A stretch of DNA of 64,000 nucleotides from Candidatus Alistipes stercoravium. Its GTDB lineage: Bacteria > Bacteroidota > Bacteroidia > Bacteroidales > Rikenellaceae. The stretch's first letter is position 1; each line of letters starts with the position of its first letter. The translations under genes were made by a program, and so were the position numbers. The DNA lies in NCBI GenBank assembly GCA_019119615.1, contig DWWQ01000054.1, positions 1 through 64,000 of the forward strand, given 5' to 3'. Of the stretch, positions 1 to 7,871 are shown piece by piece. The notes below the pieces were generated by a model. That model had not been told where the DNA came from. It was given only the letters and a program-made list of their open reading frames with translations, and searched no databases.

Positions 1-434
1 TCGGGGTCGTCCACCATGTCGCACTTGTTCAGGAATACGACGATCTTCGGCACGTTCACCTGACGGGCGAGCAGCACATGCTCGTTGGTCTGGGGCATCG
101 GACCGTCGGTTGCGGCTACTACCAGGATGGCACCGTCCATCTGAGCGGCACCCGTTACCATGTTCTTCACATAGTCGGCGTGTCCCGGGCAGTCCACATG
201 AGCATAGTGGCGGTTGGCCGTCTGGTACTCAACGTGTGCCGTGTTGATCGTGATACCACGCTCCTTCTCCTCGGGTGCGTTGTCGATCGAGTCGAACGAA
301 CGGAGCTCCGACAGACCCTTCTTTGCCAGAACGGTCGTGATAGCGGCGGTAAGGGTCGTCTTACCGTGGTCAACGTGACCGATGGTACCGATGTTCACAT
401 GCGGTTTCGAACGGTCGAATTTTTCTTTTGCCAT
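1..434 (-). CDS. tuf: Elongation factor Tu, N-terminal part (runs off the window)
   Basis: EF-Tu is the GTPase that delivers aminoacyl-tRNA to the ribosome. Only the first 144 codons are here; the gene continues left of base 1. The protein starts [20 protein letters not shown] and carries the P-loop GHVDHGKTT at about residues 19-27, the G2 region [13 protein letters not shown], the G3 motif DCPGHADY and the G4 motif NKCD near residue 137, all intact. The start at 434 is the universal EF-Tu start. It lies 133 bases downstream of tRNA-Gly, and the three tRNAs plus tuf read in one direction. That is a common bacterial arrangement and suggests co-transcription from the promoter at 1018-1049. Confidence 0.97.
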   Translation of the reverse strand, partial: MAKEKFDRSKPHVNIGTIGHVDHGKTTLTAAITTVLAKKGLSELRSFDSIDNAPEEKERGITINTAHVEYQTANRHYAHVDCPGHADYVKNMVTGAAQMDGAILVVAATDGPMPQTNEHVLLARQVNVPKIVVFLNKCDMVDDP

Positions 435-567
435 AGTATTAAGGTATTTAAAGTATTGTTAAAAATTGCTTTAAAGTTTTAAAATCCATTCCGCAGAACA
501 AGCGGGCGACACAAACGCCCCGTCCTTGCGGCCCGGAGACATTCGCATCACACGCTGCTGCGTTTAG

Positions 568-640
568 AGCGGAAGACGAGGCTCAAACTCGCGACCCTTA
601 GCTTGGAAGGCTAATGCTCTATCAACTGAGCTACTTCCGC
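568..640 (-). tRNA. tRNA-Gly (anticodon TCC)
   Basis: Read on the minus strand, a 7-bp acceptor stem GCGGAAG/CTTCCGC encloses a D-arm with GCTC/GAGC. The anticodon loop is CTTCCAA, giving anticodon TCC, and the T-arm has a TTTGAGC loop. The discriminator base is T and CCA is not encoded. It is the last of three tRNAs before tuf. Confidence 0.95.
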
Positions 641-727
641 AAAATATCACCTTTCAGAGTTCGCCTGCCCGTTGCGTGGCCGTTGTCAGCGCACCCGGAT
701 CCTGCAACCCCGACAGGTGTCATTGAG

Positions 728-810
728 TGGGAAGTGATGGATTCGAACCACCGAAGGCGTACGCCAGCAGATTTACAGTCTGCCCCATTTGGCCACTCTG
801 GTAACTTCCC
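728..810 (-). tRNA. tRNA-Tyr (anticodon GTA)
   Basis: On the minus strand the acceptor is GGGAAGT/ACTTCCC, the anticodon loop is CTGTAAA (anticodon GTA), and there is a long class II variable arm followed by a canonical GGTTCGAATCC T-arm. The 83-nt length fits a bacterial tRNA-Tyr. CCA is not encoded. Confidence 0.95.
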
Positions 811-922
811 GTATTTTGCACTCCCCGATCCCTGCGACCGGAGGAGTTCCGTGTTTCGCCGTGCCGACAGAAGGCCCCGCATTTCCGAATCGAGGTTTTC
901 GTCTCACACACCGGCTGTTCCG

Positions 923-996
923 AGCCGATGGGGGGATTCGAACCCACGACCAGCTGATTACAAATCAGCTGCTCTGGCCAACTGAGCTACATCGGC
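923..996 (-). tRNA. tRNA-Thr (anticodon TGT)
   Basis: On the minus strand the acceptor is GCCGATG/CATCGGC. The anticodon loop is TTTGTAA, giving anticodon TGT, and the T-loop is a canonical TTCGAAT. It is the first tRNA of the Thr-Tyr-Gly-tuf unit and lies just downstream of the promoter at 1018-1049. Confidence 0.95.
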
Positions 997-1017
997 AAAT
1001 TCCACCGTTTTGGATTG

Positions 1018-1049
1018 CAAAAGTAGGCATAAAAAATTTATCAGCCAAA
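1018..1049 (-). promoter_or_regulatory. Promoter of the tRNA-Thr/Tyr/Gly-tuf unit
   Basis: On the minus strand TTTG (complement of 1046-1049) is followed after 20 bases by TACTTTTG (complement of 1018-1025). This matches the Bacteroidota housekeeping promoter TTTG-N19/20-TAnnTTTG. It ends 22 bases upstream of the tRNA-Thr gene. Confidence 0.8.
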
Positions 1050-1339
1050 TAAAACCCGATAAATTTTTCACTTTTTCACTCTTCTCAAAGAACCTCGCTC
1101 CGATCCGCTGCGGACAGAAGCGAAACCGGGTGCAAAGATAGGAAAAGTTTTGAATAACACAACGGATTGCATGAAAAATATCACGCGGAAAAACCGGATG
1201 GCGGCTCTTCGGGGCAAGAAGAGCCCCCGGAAGAGGCCGAACCGGATCCATACCATATAATATATAACGGCCCGAGATCCCGGATTCCGCTGCATGCCGG
1301 CTTGGGTTTCGGGCCTTGCGGACGGAATCCCGAAACGAA

Positions 1340-1370
1340 GGCTCCCCGGTCCGACAGACCGGGGAGCCCT
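1340..1370 (-). terminator. Hairpin terminator of the 1389-2264 lipoprotein gene
   Basis: A perfect 12-bp GC-rich stem (GGCTCCCCGGTC with its complement, loop CGACA) lies 19 bases past the stop codon. The run of T on the minus strand is short and interrupted, so termination efficiency is uncertain. Confidence 0.65.
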
Positions 1371-1388
1371 TTCGCAAGCGGTATTTCG

Positions 1389-2264
1389 CTACTTGTAACT
1401 TACGATCAGCACCTTCGAGGACTCCCAGAAACGCTCGGGATCGGTAATCCGCAGGGATTCAACCGTCTTGTCAGCGCCAATGACTACTTCGTAGGATCCT
1501 TCGGGGTGAGACGATACGACGGTAACCTTGCGGTGCCCGACGGGAATTTCGGAAAGCAGGCGCGAATCGCCCTGCGTGAAGCTCGCCACGGAACCATACT
1601 CGCCGACGGTCAGCGTACGGCCGATGAAGCCCTGCTTGTTGATGATCTGCGCATCGCACAGCTCCTTCTCCGAACCGACGATATAATAGACCGTATTCAG
1701 TTGGTTCTCCAGTTCCAGATTCCGGCCGCTCAACTGCTCGACCTCGGCACTCCGTTCGGCCACGGTCTCCGTCAGTTCGGCAACCTGGGTATCCTTGAGC
1801 GACAGCTCGTCGCGCAGCCGCTCCACCTCGCCCTGGCGCTCGGCAAGCTGACCGTTCAGATCGGAAATCATCTTCTCCAACCCCTCGATCCGCAGATTCG
1901 CCTTGCGCAGCTGCGCCGCGGTATGGCGCAGCGAATTGATCTTTTCACGGTTTTCGGCCAGCAGCCGGTCGATGGCCGCAATATCGTTGTTGATCTCCTC
2001 CACGGGACGACGGCCGCCCTCCTCCTCACCGGAGACGGTAATCAGGTTCTCCCGGGACTTGATCCGCGCCAGATTCTCCGTAATGGCGTTGATATCCGCA
2101 AACACGGCATTGATCAGGGAATCCTTGGCCGCGACGATCCGCTCCAACGAATCACGCTGCCGGTCGGACTCGACGACAAACTGGGTGCGCCCGTTCCCGC
2201 AGGAGGGTAAAAGGAGGACGGACACAACGACGGCCACACAGAACAGAACAAGCGATCTCTTCAT
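1389..2264 (-). CDS. Coiled-coil lipoprotein of a Bacteroidales family
   Basis: The predicted protein has 291 residues. The N-terminus MKRSLVLFCVAVVVSVLLLP is a lipoprotein signal peptide ending in the lipobox LPSC, so it should be lipid-anchored. Residues from about 35 to 195 are rich in Glu, Arg, Leu and Gln in heptad pattern and form a long coiled coil. A compact C-terminal part of about 90 residues ends ITDPERFWESSKVLIVSYK. I remember similar Bacteroidales lipoproteins with the same layout and the same 'ITDP..FW..SK' end, none with an assigned function. I chose the ATG at 2264 over the in-frame GTG two codons upstream because it begins a standard signal peptide. The gene is monocistronic, with its own terminator. 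Function is unknown; a periplasmic structural or adaptor role is only a guess. Confidence 0.8.
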   Translation of the reverse strand: MKRSLVLFCVAVVVSVLLLPSCGNGRTQFVVESDRQRDSLERIVAAKDSLINAVFADINAITENLARIKSRENLITVSGEEEGGRRPVEEINNDIAAIDRLLAENREKINSLRHTAAQLRKANLRIEGLEKMISDLNGQLAERQGEVERLRDELSLKDTQVAELTETVAERSAEVEQLSGRNLELENQLNTVYYIVGSEKELCDAQIINKQGFIGRTLTVGEYGSVASFTQGDSRLLSEIPVGHRKVTVVSSHPEGSYEVVIGADKTVESLRITDPERFWESSKVLIVSYK

Positions 2265-2676
2265 ATACACAGCTTTTTAGATGTTTTTTCTCACGCCGCA
2301 AATATATGGATAAAAACAATAGCGTGTACCGTAAATCCGGAAATAGTACAACCGTTTCCACACGGGCCGCAGTCGTTTTTATAATCGGATGGATTATCGG
2401 AGTTTTATTTATAAACAAATTATATACAAAAAGCCCATATATACAAAATATGCCTCATTTTACCCCTGCGTGAAGACACATTATTCAATATACGCAGTCG
2501 TCGCCGATCAAACTTTATCAAATAGCACCCATCGTTGCAACGCCTCCGAAAGCTTCCGGGAGCCGCGTAGTTAAAATATTTTAAAATTAATCTTCCTTTT
2601 CGGATATATCTGCGACATTTTTTGCTATTTTTGCGAATGAACGGTTTCACTCACTTTTCAAACTCATACTAAACCC
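2265..2676. other. AT-rich divergent intergenic region
   Basis: This stretch separates two divergent lipoprotein genes and holds no credible gene. For the minus gene there is a TATATTTG box (complement of 2299-2306). For the plus gene there is TATTTTTG at 2626-2633, 44 bases before the start codon. Neither has a clear TTTG at the right distance, so both are tentative -7 elements. Base composition is clearly lower in GC than the flanking genes. Confidence 0.5.
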
Positions 2677-5600
2677 ATGAAAAAAGTTCTTCTCTTTCTC
2701 TCCTCGTTGCTGCTCTTCACGGGATGCAGCTACGACGACAGCGACTTGCAGAAAAGAATCGACGATCTGGACGAAAAGCTCGCGGAGCTCGCAGCGCGGG
2801 TCGATGCCCTGAACTCCGATCTCACGAGCCTGCGGGAGCTGATCGACGGAAAGCGCTTCATCTCCGACGTTACGGTCGATGAAGACGGCAGCTACACGCT
2901 TACGCTGGTTACCTCCACGGGAGCGATCTCGACGATCCGCATCACCAACGGAGAGGACGGCCACTCCCCGAAGATCGGCATCAAGCAGGATTCCGACGGG
3001 AAATACTACTGGACCCTCGACGGCGAGTACATCCTCGACGGCAACAACGAGAAACTCCCCGTTGCGGGAGAGGACGGCACGACGCCGCAGTTCAAGATCG
3101 AGCAGGGTTACTGGTACGTCTCCTACGACAACGGCGCCAGCTGGGAGGAGTGCGGCAAGGCTGCGGCCGATGACGAGCCGTGCCTGTTCAAGTCCGTAAC
3201 CACGAGTGAGGACGGCAAACTGGTCTACATCACGCTGCAGGACGACACCGTGCTGACCTTCGAGCTCTACGTTCAGTTCGGCATCGCCTTCGAAACGACA
3301 AACGGCGCCCTTCAGGTCGGAGGCAGCGTCTCGATCCCCTTCACGCTCACCGGAGCCGATGAGAATACGCAGGTCGAGGCCATTGCCAACAACGACTGGA
3401 AAGCCGAAGTACGCCTCGGCGAAGACCACCTCTCGGGTACGGTCGAGATTACCGCACCGGCCGACAGTTCGACGGGCAAGGTGATCGTTCTGGCAAACGA
3501 CGGCGGCGACCGCACGCTCATGCGTACGCTGACCTTCGTGGCCGGTGTGCTCAACATCTCGACCTCGTCGGTCGAGGCGACGGCGGGAGGCGGCCCGGTA
3601 TCGGTCGAGATAGAAACCGACATGGATTATGAGGTCGTGATTCCCGAGGAGGCTCAAAGTTGGGTTTCAGTAATCGACACACGAAGTGAACTGCGCCAGG
3701 AGACGCTGACTTTCGAGGTGGCAGCCAACACGGAGGCCGCACCCCGGCAGGCCCTGGTCGAGCTGCAGACGAACGGCGCCACGCTCGAGACGATCCTGAT
3801 CTTCCAGGAGGGCGACTACGACCCCGCCACGATGGTGCTCAAGGTCCAGGCTTCGACCTACACCGGCACGAACGCCAAATACTCGAACATGGTTTACCTG
3901 CCGCTCTTCGGGGCCGTGAACGTTACGGTGAACTGGGGCGACGGCAGCAGCGATACGGTCGAGAAGAGCATTTCGACGGCCGCCAACATGGTTTCGCACA
4001 CCTACGAGGCCGAAGGGACCTATTACGTTACCGTCAAGGGAACCTCGGCACAGATCAGCGGCCGTCTGACCCCCAAGGCCGTGCAGCCCGCCATCACGCA
4101 GCTCATCCAGTGGGGCGATCTGAAGCCCACCTCCCTGCAGTCGGCCTTCAACGGCAACACCTCGCTGACGAGCGTACCGCTGCCGGGCGACGGTGTCTTC
4201 GCGGCGGTAACGACCGTCGAGGACATGTTCGTGGACTGCTCGGCACTGACATCGGTTCCGGAAACGCTGCTTGCACAGGCCACCGAACTGACCGACATCA
4301 CCACGATGTTCGAAGGGTGTACCTCGCTGGAGAGCATTCCCGAAAACTTCTTCGAGAAGAATACGAAGGTTACGGATGCCGCAGGCCTCTTTACGGAGTG
4401 TACGAAGTTCACGACCGTACCCGCCGGAATCCTCGCCCCGATGACCGCCCTGAAGGATGTGTCGAGCATGTTCAAGAGCTGTACGGCACTGACCTCCGTG
4501 CCTGCCGGGCTCTTCGACAACCAGCCGGCCATCACCACGCTGGCCTCGCTCTTCAACGGCTGTTCGGCGCTGACCTCCGTACCCGCCGGGCTCTTCGACC
4601 GCCAGACCGAAGTTACCACGGTCTCCTCGTGCTTCTTCGGCTGCTCGGCCCTGCAGGAACTTCCGGAAGGACTTTTCGCCAAGCAGACGAACGTCACCAA
4701 CATCTCGTCGCTCTTCAAGGGCTGCAGCTCGCTCGCAACGTTACCGTCCGGGTTCTTCGGCAGCTTCTCGAAGGCGACCAACATGGCCAACCTCTTCAGC
4801 GGCTGCGCCTCGCTGAAGAGCCTGCCCGCGGACCTCTTCGGAAAGATGACCGCCGTAACGCAGGCCGGATACCTCTATGAAGGCTGCACGAGCATGACCG
4901 AGTTCCCGTCGCTCAAGAACTGCACGGCGCTCAAGACGGTCAATGCCCTGTGGAAGGATTGCTCGACGCTCGTCAGCGCTCCCGACGACTACTTCCCCGA
5001 GAGTGTGAAGGACGGCACGACGCTGGCCTACCTGTTCCAGAACTGCTCGGCCCTGCAAACGGTTCCCGCAGGTCTGTTCAGCAATTTCGAGAAGGTTACG
5101 ATCATCACGCAGATGTTCGAGAACTGCACCTCGCTCAAGTCGCTTCCGGTAGAGATGTTCGACAACATGCGCAAGATCACCACCGCAACGAGCGCCTTCA
5201 ACGGCTGCTCGGCCTTCACGGGCGAGTCGCCCTACACGATGGTGGAGGGTGAAAAGGTCCACCTCTACGAACGAAGCACCGCAAACGGCTTCTCGGCGAT
5301 CACGAAGTATACCGACTGCTTCGAGGGTTGCACGCAGATGGCCGACTACGCGAATATTCCCCAGGCCTGGGGCGGCATCAGCGACGGCACGAAGGCCAAG
5401 CCGACCCTCACGTTGAGCATGGCTCCCCAGGCAGGCGCCGAATACTACCGCTTCGACATCACGATCCGCGGCACGGAGGTCAAGCAGAGCAAATTTGTCC
5501 TCGGAACGACGGAGATCGTCCAAAAGCGGCTCGCGGAGTTCGACGGCGACTACGAACGCCTCTGCAACCGCTACGGCACCGCGTTCAACAGTTCGGTCGT

Positions 5601-6387
5601 CTCGAAGATCAACTCCGAGACGGGACATCAGGTCTCCTCGGGCGACCTGGAGGCCGACACCGACTACACGCTTGTCGTTCTGGCCAGCAACGCCCACGGG
5701 ACGACGATCGCAACCTGCGAGAGCCGGACGACGGAGGTGCCCGCCGGTGATGCCGACTTCGAGCGCTACATCGGCACCTGGACCGTAACCTCCACCTCGG
5801 CCGAGAAGAGCGGCGCCCCGCAGACCTTCACCATCCAGATCGAGCCCTACCGGGTCAACGAGAGCTTCCGCGTCTCGGGCTGGGGCATCACCACGATGGG
5901 CAACGCCGACACGGCGCCCTTCCTGATGGACTATGCCGACGGCAAGGTCTCGATCTCGACGAAGGATTACTACGGCATGGTCGGCCTCTACTACGTCTAC
6001 CTGAAGTACCGCTTCTACGATCCCGAAGAGGAGTCCTACTTCGTATGGACGACGGACAGCTCCCTGGCGACGGGCGAGTACGGATCCGACGGTTCGATCA
6101 CGATCGAGTGCGGCAAGTTCACCAACCCCGCGAACGGCAAGGAGTACACGGTCAGCGGCATGGACTACTTCCTCTACTCGGGCGGCGGATTCTACGAAAG
6201 CATGGATCTCTTCAAACCGGACTACCTGACGAGCGACTACAGCATCGGCCCCTACAGGCTGACCCGCGCTTCGGGAACCCGCGCCGTGCAGCAGACCCGC
6301 ACGTCGGAGGGCTTCATCCAGCTGGAGCAGGCACCCCGGGCACGCGTCATGACGCAGCCGGGCGCAAGCCGCGTGATCCGGAAGTAG
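2677..6387 (+). CDS. Large surface lipoprotein: DUF4988, BACON-like, PKD-like and BspA-like repeats
   Basis: The protein has 1,236 residues. It starts with a lipoprotein signal peptide ending FTGC (Cys17). Next come a short coiled coil (about 20-55) and a DUF4988-type region to about 170, with the NGEDGHSP and GYWYVSYDNG motifs. One or two BACON-like beta domains follow (about 200-390), then a PKD-like domain around WGDGSSDTVE and HTYEAEGTYYVTV (about 415-455). Residues 520-846 hold twelve or so tandem repeats of about 27 residues of the type SALTSVPAGLFDxQ...LFxGC. After that come an Fn3-like segment (about 905-1025) and a lipocalin-like C-terminal domain. This build is typical of lipid-anchored, surface-exposed Bacteroidota proteins that bind glycans or host factors; the ligand cannot be read here. 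It stands alone, without susC/susD partners, and has a strong downstream terminator. Confidence 0.85.
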   Translation: MKKVLLFLSSLLLFTGCSYDDSDLQKRIDDLDEKLAELAARVDALNSDLTSLRELIDGKRFISDVTVDEDGSYTLTLVTSTGAISTIRITNGEDGHSPKIGIKQDSDGKYYWTLDGEYILDGNNEKLPVAGEDGTTPQFKIEQGYWYVSYDNGASWEECGKAAADDEPCLFKSVTTSEDGKLVYITLQDDTVLTFELYVQFGIAFETTNGALQVGGSVSIPFTLTGADENTQVEAIANNDWKAEVRLGEDHLSGTVEITAPADSSTGKVIVLANDGGDRTLMRTLTFVAGVLNISTSSVEATAGGGPVSVEIETDMDYEVVIPEEAQSWVSVIDTRSELRQETLTFEVAANTEAAPRQALVELQTNGATLETILIFQEGDYDPATMVLKVQASTYTGTNAKYSNMVYLPLFGAVNVTVNWGDGSSDTVEKSISTAANMVSHTYEAEGTYYVTVKGTSAQISGRLTPKAVQPAITQLIQWGDLKPTSLQSAFNGNTSLTSVPLPGDGVFAAVTTVEDMFVDCSALTSVPETLLAQATELTDITTMFEGCTSLESIPENFFEKNTKVTDAAGLFTECTKFTTVPAGILAPMTALKDVSSMFKSCTALTSVPAGLFDNQPAITTLASLFNGCSALTSVPAGLFDRQTEVTTVSSCFFGCSALQELPEGLFAKQTNVTNISSLFKGCSSLATLPSGFFGSFSKATNMANLFSGCASLKSLPADLFGKMTAVTQAGYLYEGCTSMTEFPSLKNCTALKTVNALWKDCSTLVSAPDDYFPESVKDGTTLAYLFQNCSALQTVPAGLFSNFEKVTIITQMFENCTSLKSLPVEMFDNMRKITTATSAFNGCSAFTGESPYTMVEGEKVHLYERSTANGFSAITKYTDCFEGCTQMADYANIPQAWGGISDGTKAKPTLTLSMAPQAGAEYYRFDITIRGTEVKQSKFVLGTTEIVQKRLAEFDGDYERLCNRYGTAFNSSVVSKINSETGHQVSSGDLEADTDYTLVVLASNAHGTTIATCESRTTEVPAGDADFERYIGTWTVTSTSAEKSGAPQTFTIQIEPYRVNESFRVSGWGITTMGNADTAPFLMDYADGKVSISTKDYYGMVGLYYVYLKYRFYDPEEESYFVWTTDSSLATGEYGSDGSITIECGKFTNPANGKEYTVSGMDYFLYSGGGFYESMDLFKPDYLTSDYSIGPYRLTRASGTRAVQQTRTSEGFIQLEQAPRARVMTQPGASRVIRK
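4237..5211 (+). repeat. Tandem 81-bp coding repeats (27-residue BspA-like leucine-rich units)
   Basis: About twelve consecutive units encode SxLxSxPxGLFxxxxxxTxxxxLFxGC, each ending in Cys. One later unit is shortened (around TSMTEFPSLKNC) and one lengthened (around DDYFPESVKDGTT). DNA identity between units is moderate, so the repeat is best seen in the protein. Confidence 0.85.
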
Positions 6388-6440
6388 GCACCGACGACAG
6401 ACGGAGCACGCCCCCGCGGCGTGTTTCCGAAAACGATGAA

Positions 6441-6472
6441 GGGAGGCTGCCCCGCAGGGCAGCCTCCCTTTT
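6441..6472 (+). terminator. Terminator of the 2677-6387 gene
   Basis: A perfect 12-bp stem GGGAGGCTGCCC with loop CGCA is followed directly by TTTT, 53 bases after the stop codon. Confidence 0.85.
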
Positions 6473-6574
6473 GCGTACATGCACCACGGTTCGCAACACG
6501 GCTTTTGCCTTCCATCCCGCAACCGGGATGCACCACGCCGCGCCACCCGCCTCACAAGGCCCGTTCGGCCGGCC

Positions 6575-6613
6575 AAAAAAAGCAAACGGGCCGCACCCTC
6601 GGTGCAGCCCGTT
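6575..6613 (-). terminator. Terminator of rpmE2
   Basis: On the minus strand AACGGGCTGCACC and GTGCGGCCCGTT form a long stem with a short GAGG loop, followed by TGCTTTTTTT. It lies just past the rpmE2 stop codon. Confidence 0.85.
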
Positions 6614-6636
6614 CAGCCTTGTCGCGCGGAAGCCTC

Positions 6637-6906
6637 TTACTTCGCAGCGTTCTTCTTGTCGTAGCGCTTTGCGTATCGGCTCATAAACTTATCGACGCGA
6701 CCAGCGGTATCAACCAACTTCATCTTACCGGTGTAGAACGGGTGCGACGTGTTGGAAATTTCCATCTTATACACGGGATAGGTTTCGCCGTTCACCTCGA
6801 TGGTCTCTTTTGTCGAAACGGCGGACCGACACAAAAACACATGGTCGTTGGACATGTCCTTGAACGCTACCAAACGATAATTTTCCGGATGAATACCCTT
6901 TTTCAT
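6637..6906 (-). CDS. rpmE2: 50S ribosomal protein L31 type B
   Basis: The 89-residue protein starts MKKGIHPENYRLVAFKDMSN and contains SNTSHPFYTGKMKLVDTAGR, the diagnostic L31 C-terminal block. It has a single Cys and so lacks the CxxC zinc ribbon. It therefore belongs to the zinc-independent (type B, C-minus) form. It is a peripheral protein that bridges the large and small subunits at the central protuberance. It is a single-gene unit with a promoter-like element at 6944-6974 and a strong terminator. Confidence 0.95.
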   Translation of the reverse strand: MKKGIHPENYRLVAFKDMSNDHVFLCRSAVSTKETIEVNGETYPVYKMEISNTSHPFYTGKMKLVDTAGRVDKFMSRYAKRYDKKNAAK

Positions 6907-6943
6907 GTTCGTGTTTTTGTTTTAAATGGTTGCTTAAGCGGGA

Positions 6944-6974
6944 CAAAGGTACGAATTTATTCGCAACAAACAAG
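6944..6974 (-). promoter_or_regulatory. Promoter of rpmE2
   Basis: On the minus strand CTTG (complement of 6971-6974) is followed by a 19-base spacer and TACCTTTG (complement of 6944-6951), matching the Bacteroidota promoter with one deviation in the -33 box. Confidence 0.6.
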
Positions 6975-7077
6975 TCTCCGCGCCGTTTTTTTCATTTTTC
7001 GACGGTTCGGCACCGCGAAGCGCCGCTTTCCGGAGACGCCGCAGGCCCCCGCAAGGCATCCAAAAAAGCGGGCCCCG

Positions 7078-7109
7078 ATTGCGAAATCGAAATAGTTTTC
7101 GTATCTTTG
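7078..7109 (+). promoter_or_regulatory. Promoter of the tRNA gene at 7147
   Basis: ATTG at 7078-7081, a 20-base spacer and TATCTTTG at 7102-7109 fit the Bacteroidota promoter. The tRNA begins 37 bases further on. Confidence 0.65.
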
Positions 7110-7146
7110 CGCCACGCCGCAGGGCTCCGTGCCCCGGCGGATACGG

Positions 7147-7220
7147 GGACCCATAGCTCAGTTGGTCAGAGCAGCGGACTCATAATCCGAAGGTCGTGGG
7201 ATCATGCCCCTCTGGGTCCA
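7147..7220 (+). tRNA. tRNA with anticodon CAT, probably elongator Met, with an unusual T-loop
   Basis: The 74-nt cloverleaf has acceptor GGACCCA/TGGGTCC, D-arm GCTC/GAGC with the AGTTGGTCA loop, and an anticodon stem-loop GCGGA-CTCATAA-TCCGA whose outermost pair is G-A. The variable loop is 5 nt and the T-arm is GTGGG-ATCATGC-CCCTC. The paired first base (G-C) and the lack of three consecutive G-C pairs in the anticodon stem argue against an initiator tRNA. A tRNA-Ile2 (lysidine-modified CAT) cannot be excluded by eye. The T-loop ATCATGC departs from the usual TTCxAxx: A54 and T58 are swapped relative to the normal T54-A58 pair. CCA is not encoded. Confidence 0.85.
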
Positions 7221-7225
7221 CCCCG

Positions 7226-7260
7226 ACGACGGTCGCACATCCGGCGGCCGTCGTTTTTTT
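7226..7260 (+). terminator. Terminator of the tRNA gene
   Basis: The stem ACGACGG/CCGTCGT is followed by seven T residues (7254-7260). Confidence 0.75.
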
Positions 7261-7351
7261 ATCGGCACCCGGGAAAAAGTTTCCCGCATCCGGGGCCGGG
7301 CTTTCCGCAAAAAACATTATCTTTGCATACATATATTAAATACAATCCCCT

Positions 7352-7723
7352 ATGGAATTCGAAGGAACCGTTTACAGAATAATGCCCGTTACGAAGGGCA
7401 CCTCGGCGCGCGGCGAATGGCAGCGCCAGGACGTCGTGTTCGAAATGAACGACGGATCGTTCACGCGCAAGATCTGCGTTACGTTCTTCAACAAGCCCGA
7501 CGACGTGGCCCGGCTGCGCGAAGGGGCGACCTACCAGGTCTCGGTAAACATCGAGTCGCGCGAGTACAACGGACGCTGGTACACCGATATCCGCGCGTGG
7601 CGCATCCAGCCCAGGCAGCAGGAGGCTCCGGCCGCCGCACCGATGCCCGATATGCCGCCCCTGGGCGAGGAGCCGTCCTACACCGCAACGCCTGCGGCCG
7701 AAGCGGACGACCTCCCCTTCTGA
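7352..7723 (+). CDS. DUF3127 protein with an SSB-like acidic tail
   Basis: The 123-residue protein begins MEFEGTVYRIMPVTKGTSAR. Residues 1-90 form a small OB-like beta domain (GEWQRQDVVFEMNDG, KICVTFFNKPDDV, YNGRWYTDIRAWRI) of the DUF3127 family, which is widespread in Bacteroidota and is often linked to single-stranded DNA binding. A Pro/Ala-rich linker then leads to the C-terminus EADDLPF. That end closely resembles the acidic DDDIPF tip by which bacterial SSB recruits repair and replication proteins. A -7 element TATCTTTG lies at 7318-7325. It is monocistronic and closes with its own terminator. The DNA-binding role follows from the family and the tail, not from direct evidence here. Confidence 0.85.
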   Translation: MEFEGTVYRIMPVTKGTSARGEWQRQDVVFEMNDGSFTRKICVTFFNKPDDVARLREGATYQVSVNIESREYNGRWYTDIRAWRIQPRQQEAPAAAPMPDMPPLGEEPSYTATPAAEADDLPF

Positions 7724-7756
7724 AAGCGCACAGGGCCAACGGGCCTGAAACGGAAT

Positions 7757-7789
7757 ATCCGGACCGAACGATCTTCGGCCCGGATTTTT
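7757..7789 (+). terminator. Terminator of the DUF3127 gene
   Basis: ATCCGG-A-CCGAA pairs with TTCGG-C-CCGGAT around loop CGATC and is followed by TTTT. Confidence 0.8.
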
Positions 7790-7818
7790 CATACGGGTCC
7801 ATGCGAATGAGGCCGCAA

Positions 7819-7856
7819 AAAAATCCGGATGCGCAGTATGCACATCCGGATTTTTT
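7819..7856. terminator. Bidirectional terminator between convergent genes
   Basis: AAATCCGGATG and CATCCGGATTT form an 11-bp stem flanked by a run of A on the left and T on the right, so it can act on both strands. It serves the minus-strand FKBP gene ending at 7872 and backs up the terminator at 7757. Confidence 0.85.
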
Positions 7857-7871
7857 CTTTCAGCAGTCGGA

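Larger units (their letters stand above)
997..1388. other. Intergenic region between the tRNA/tuf unit and a lipoprotein gene
   Basis: No credible gene. It holds the promoter of the tRNA/tuf unit (1018-1049), a second minus-strand -7-like box TATCTTTG (complement of 1133-1140) with a GTTG 20 bases upstream that may be a second promoter, and the terminator of the lipoprotein gene (1340-1370). The rest shows no structure I can name. Confidence 0.6.

Noticed and set aside
4741..6585. A minus-strand open frame of about 610 codons under the surface lipoprotein
   Set aside because: It is antisense to the 3' half of the lipoprotein gene. No domain is recognisable and it runs through that gene's terminator.
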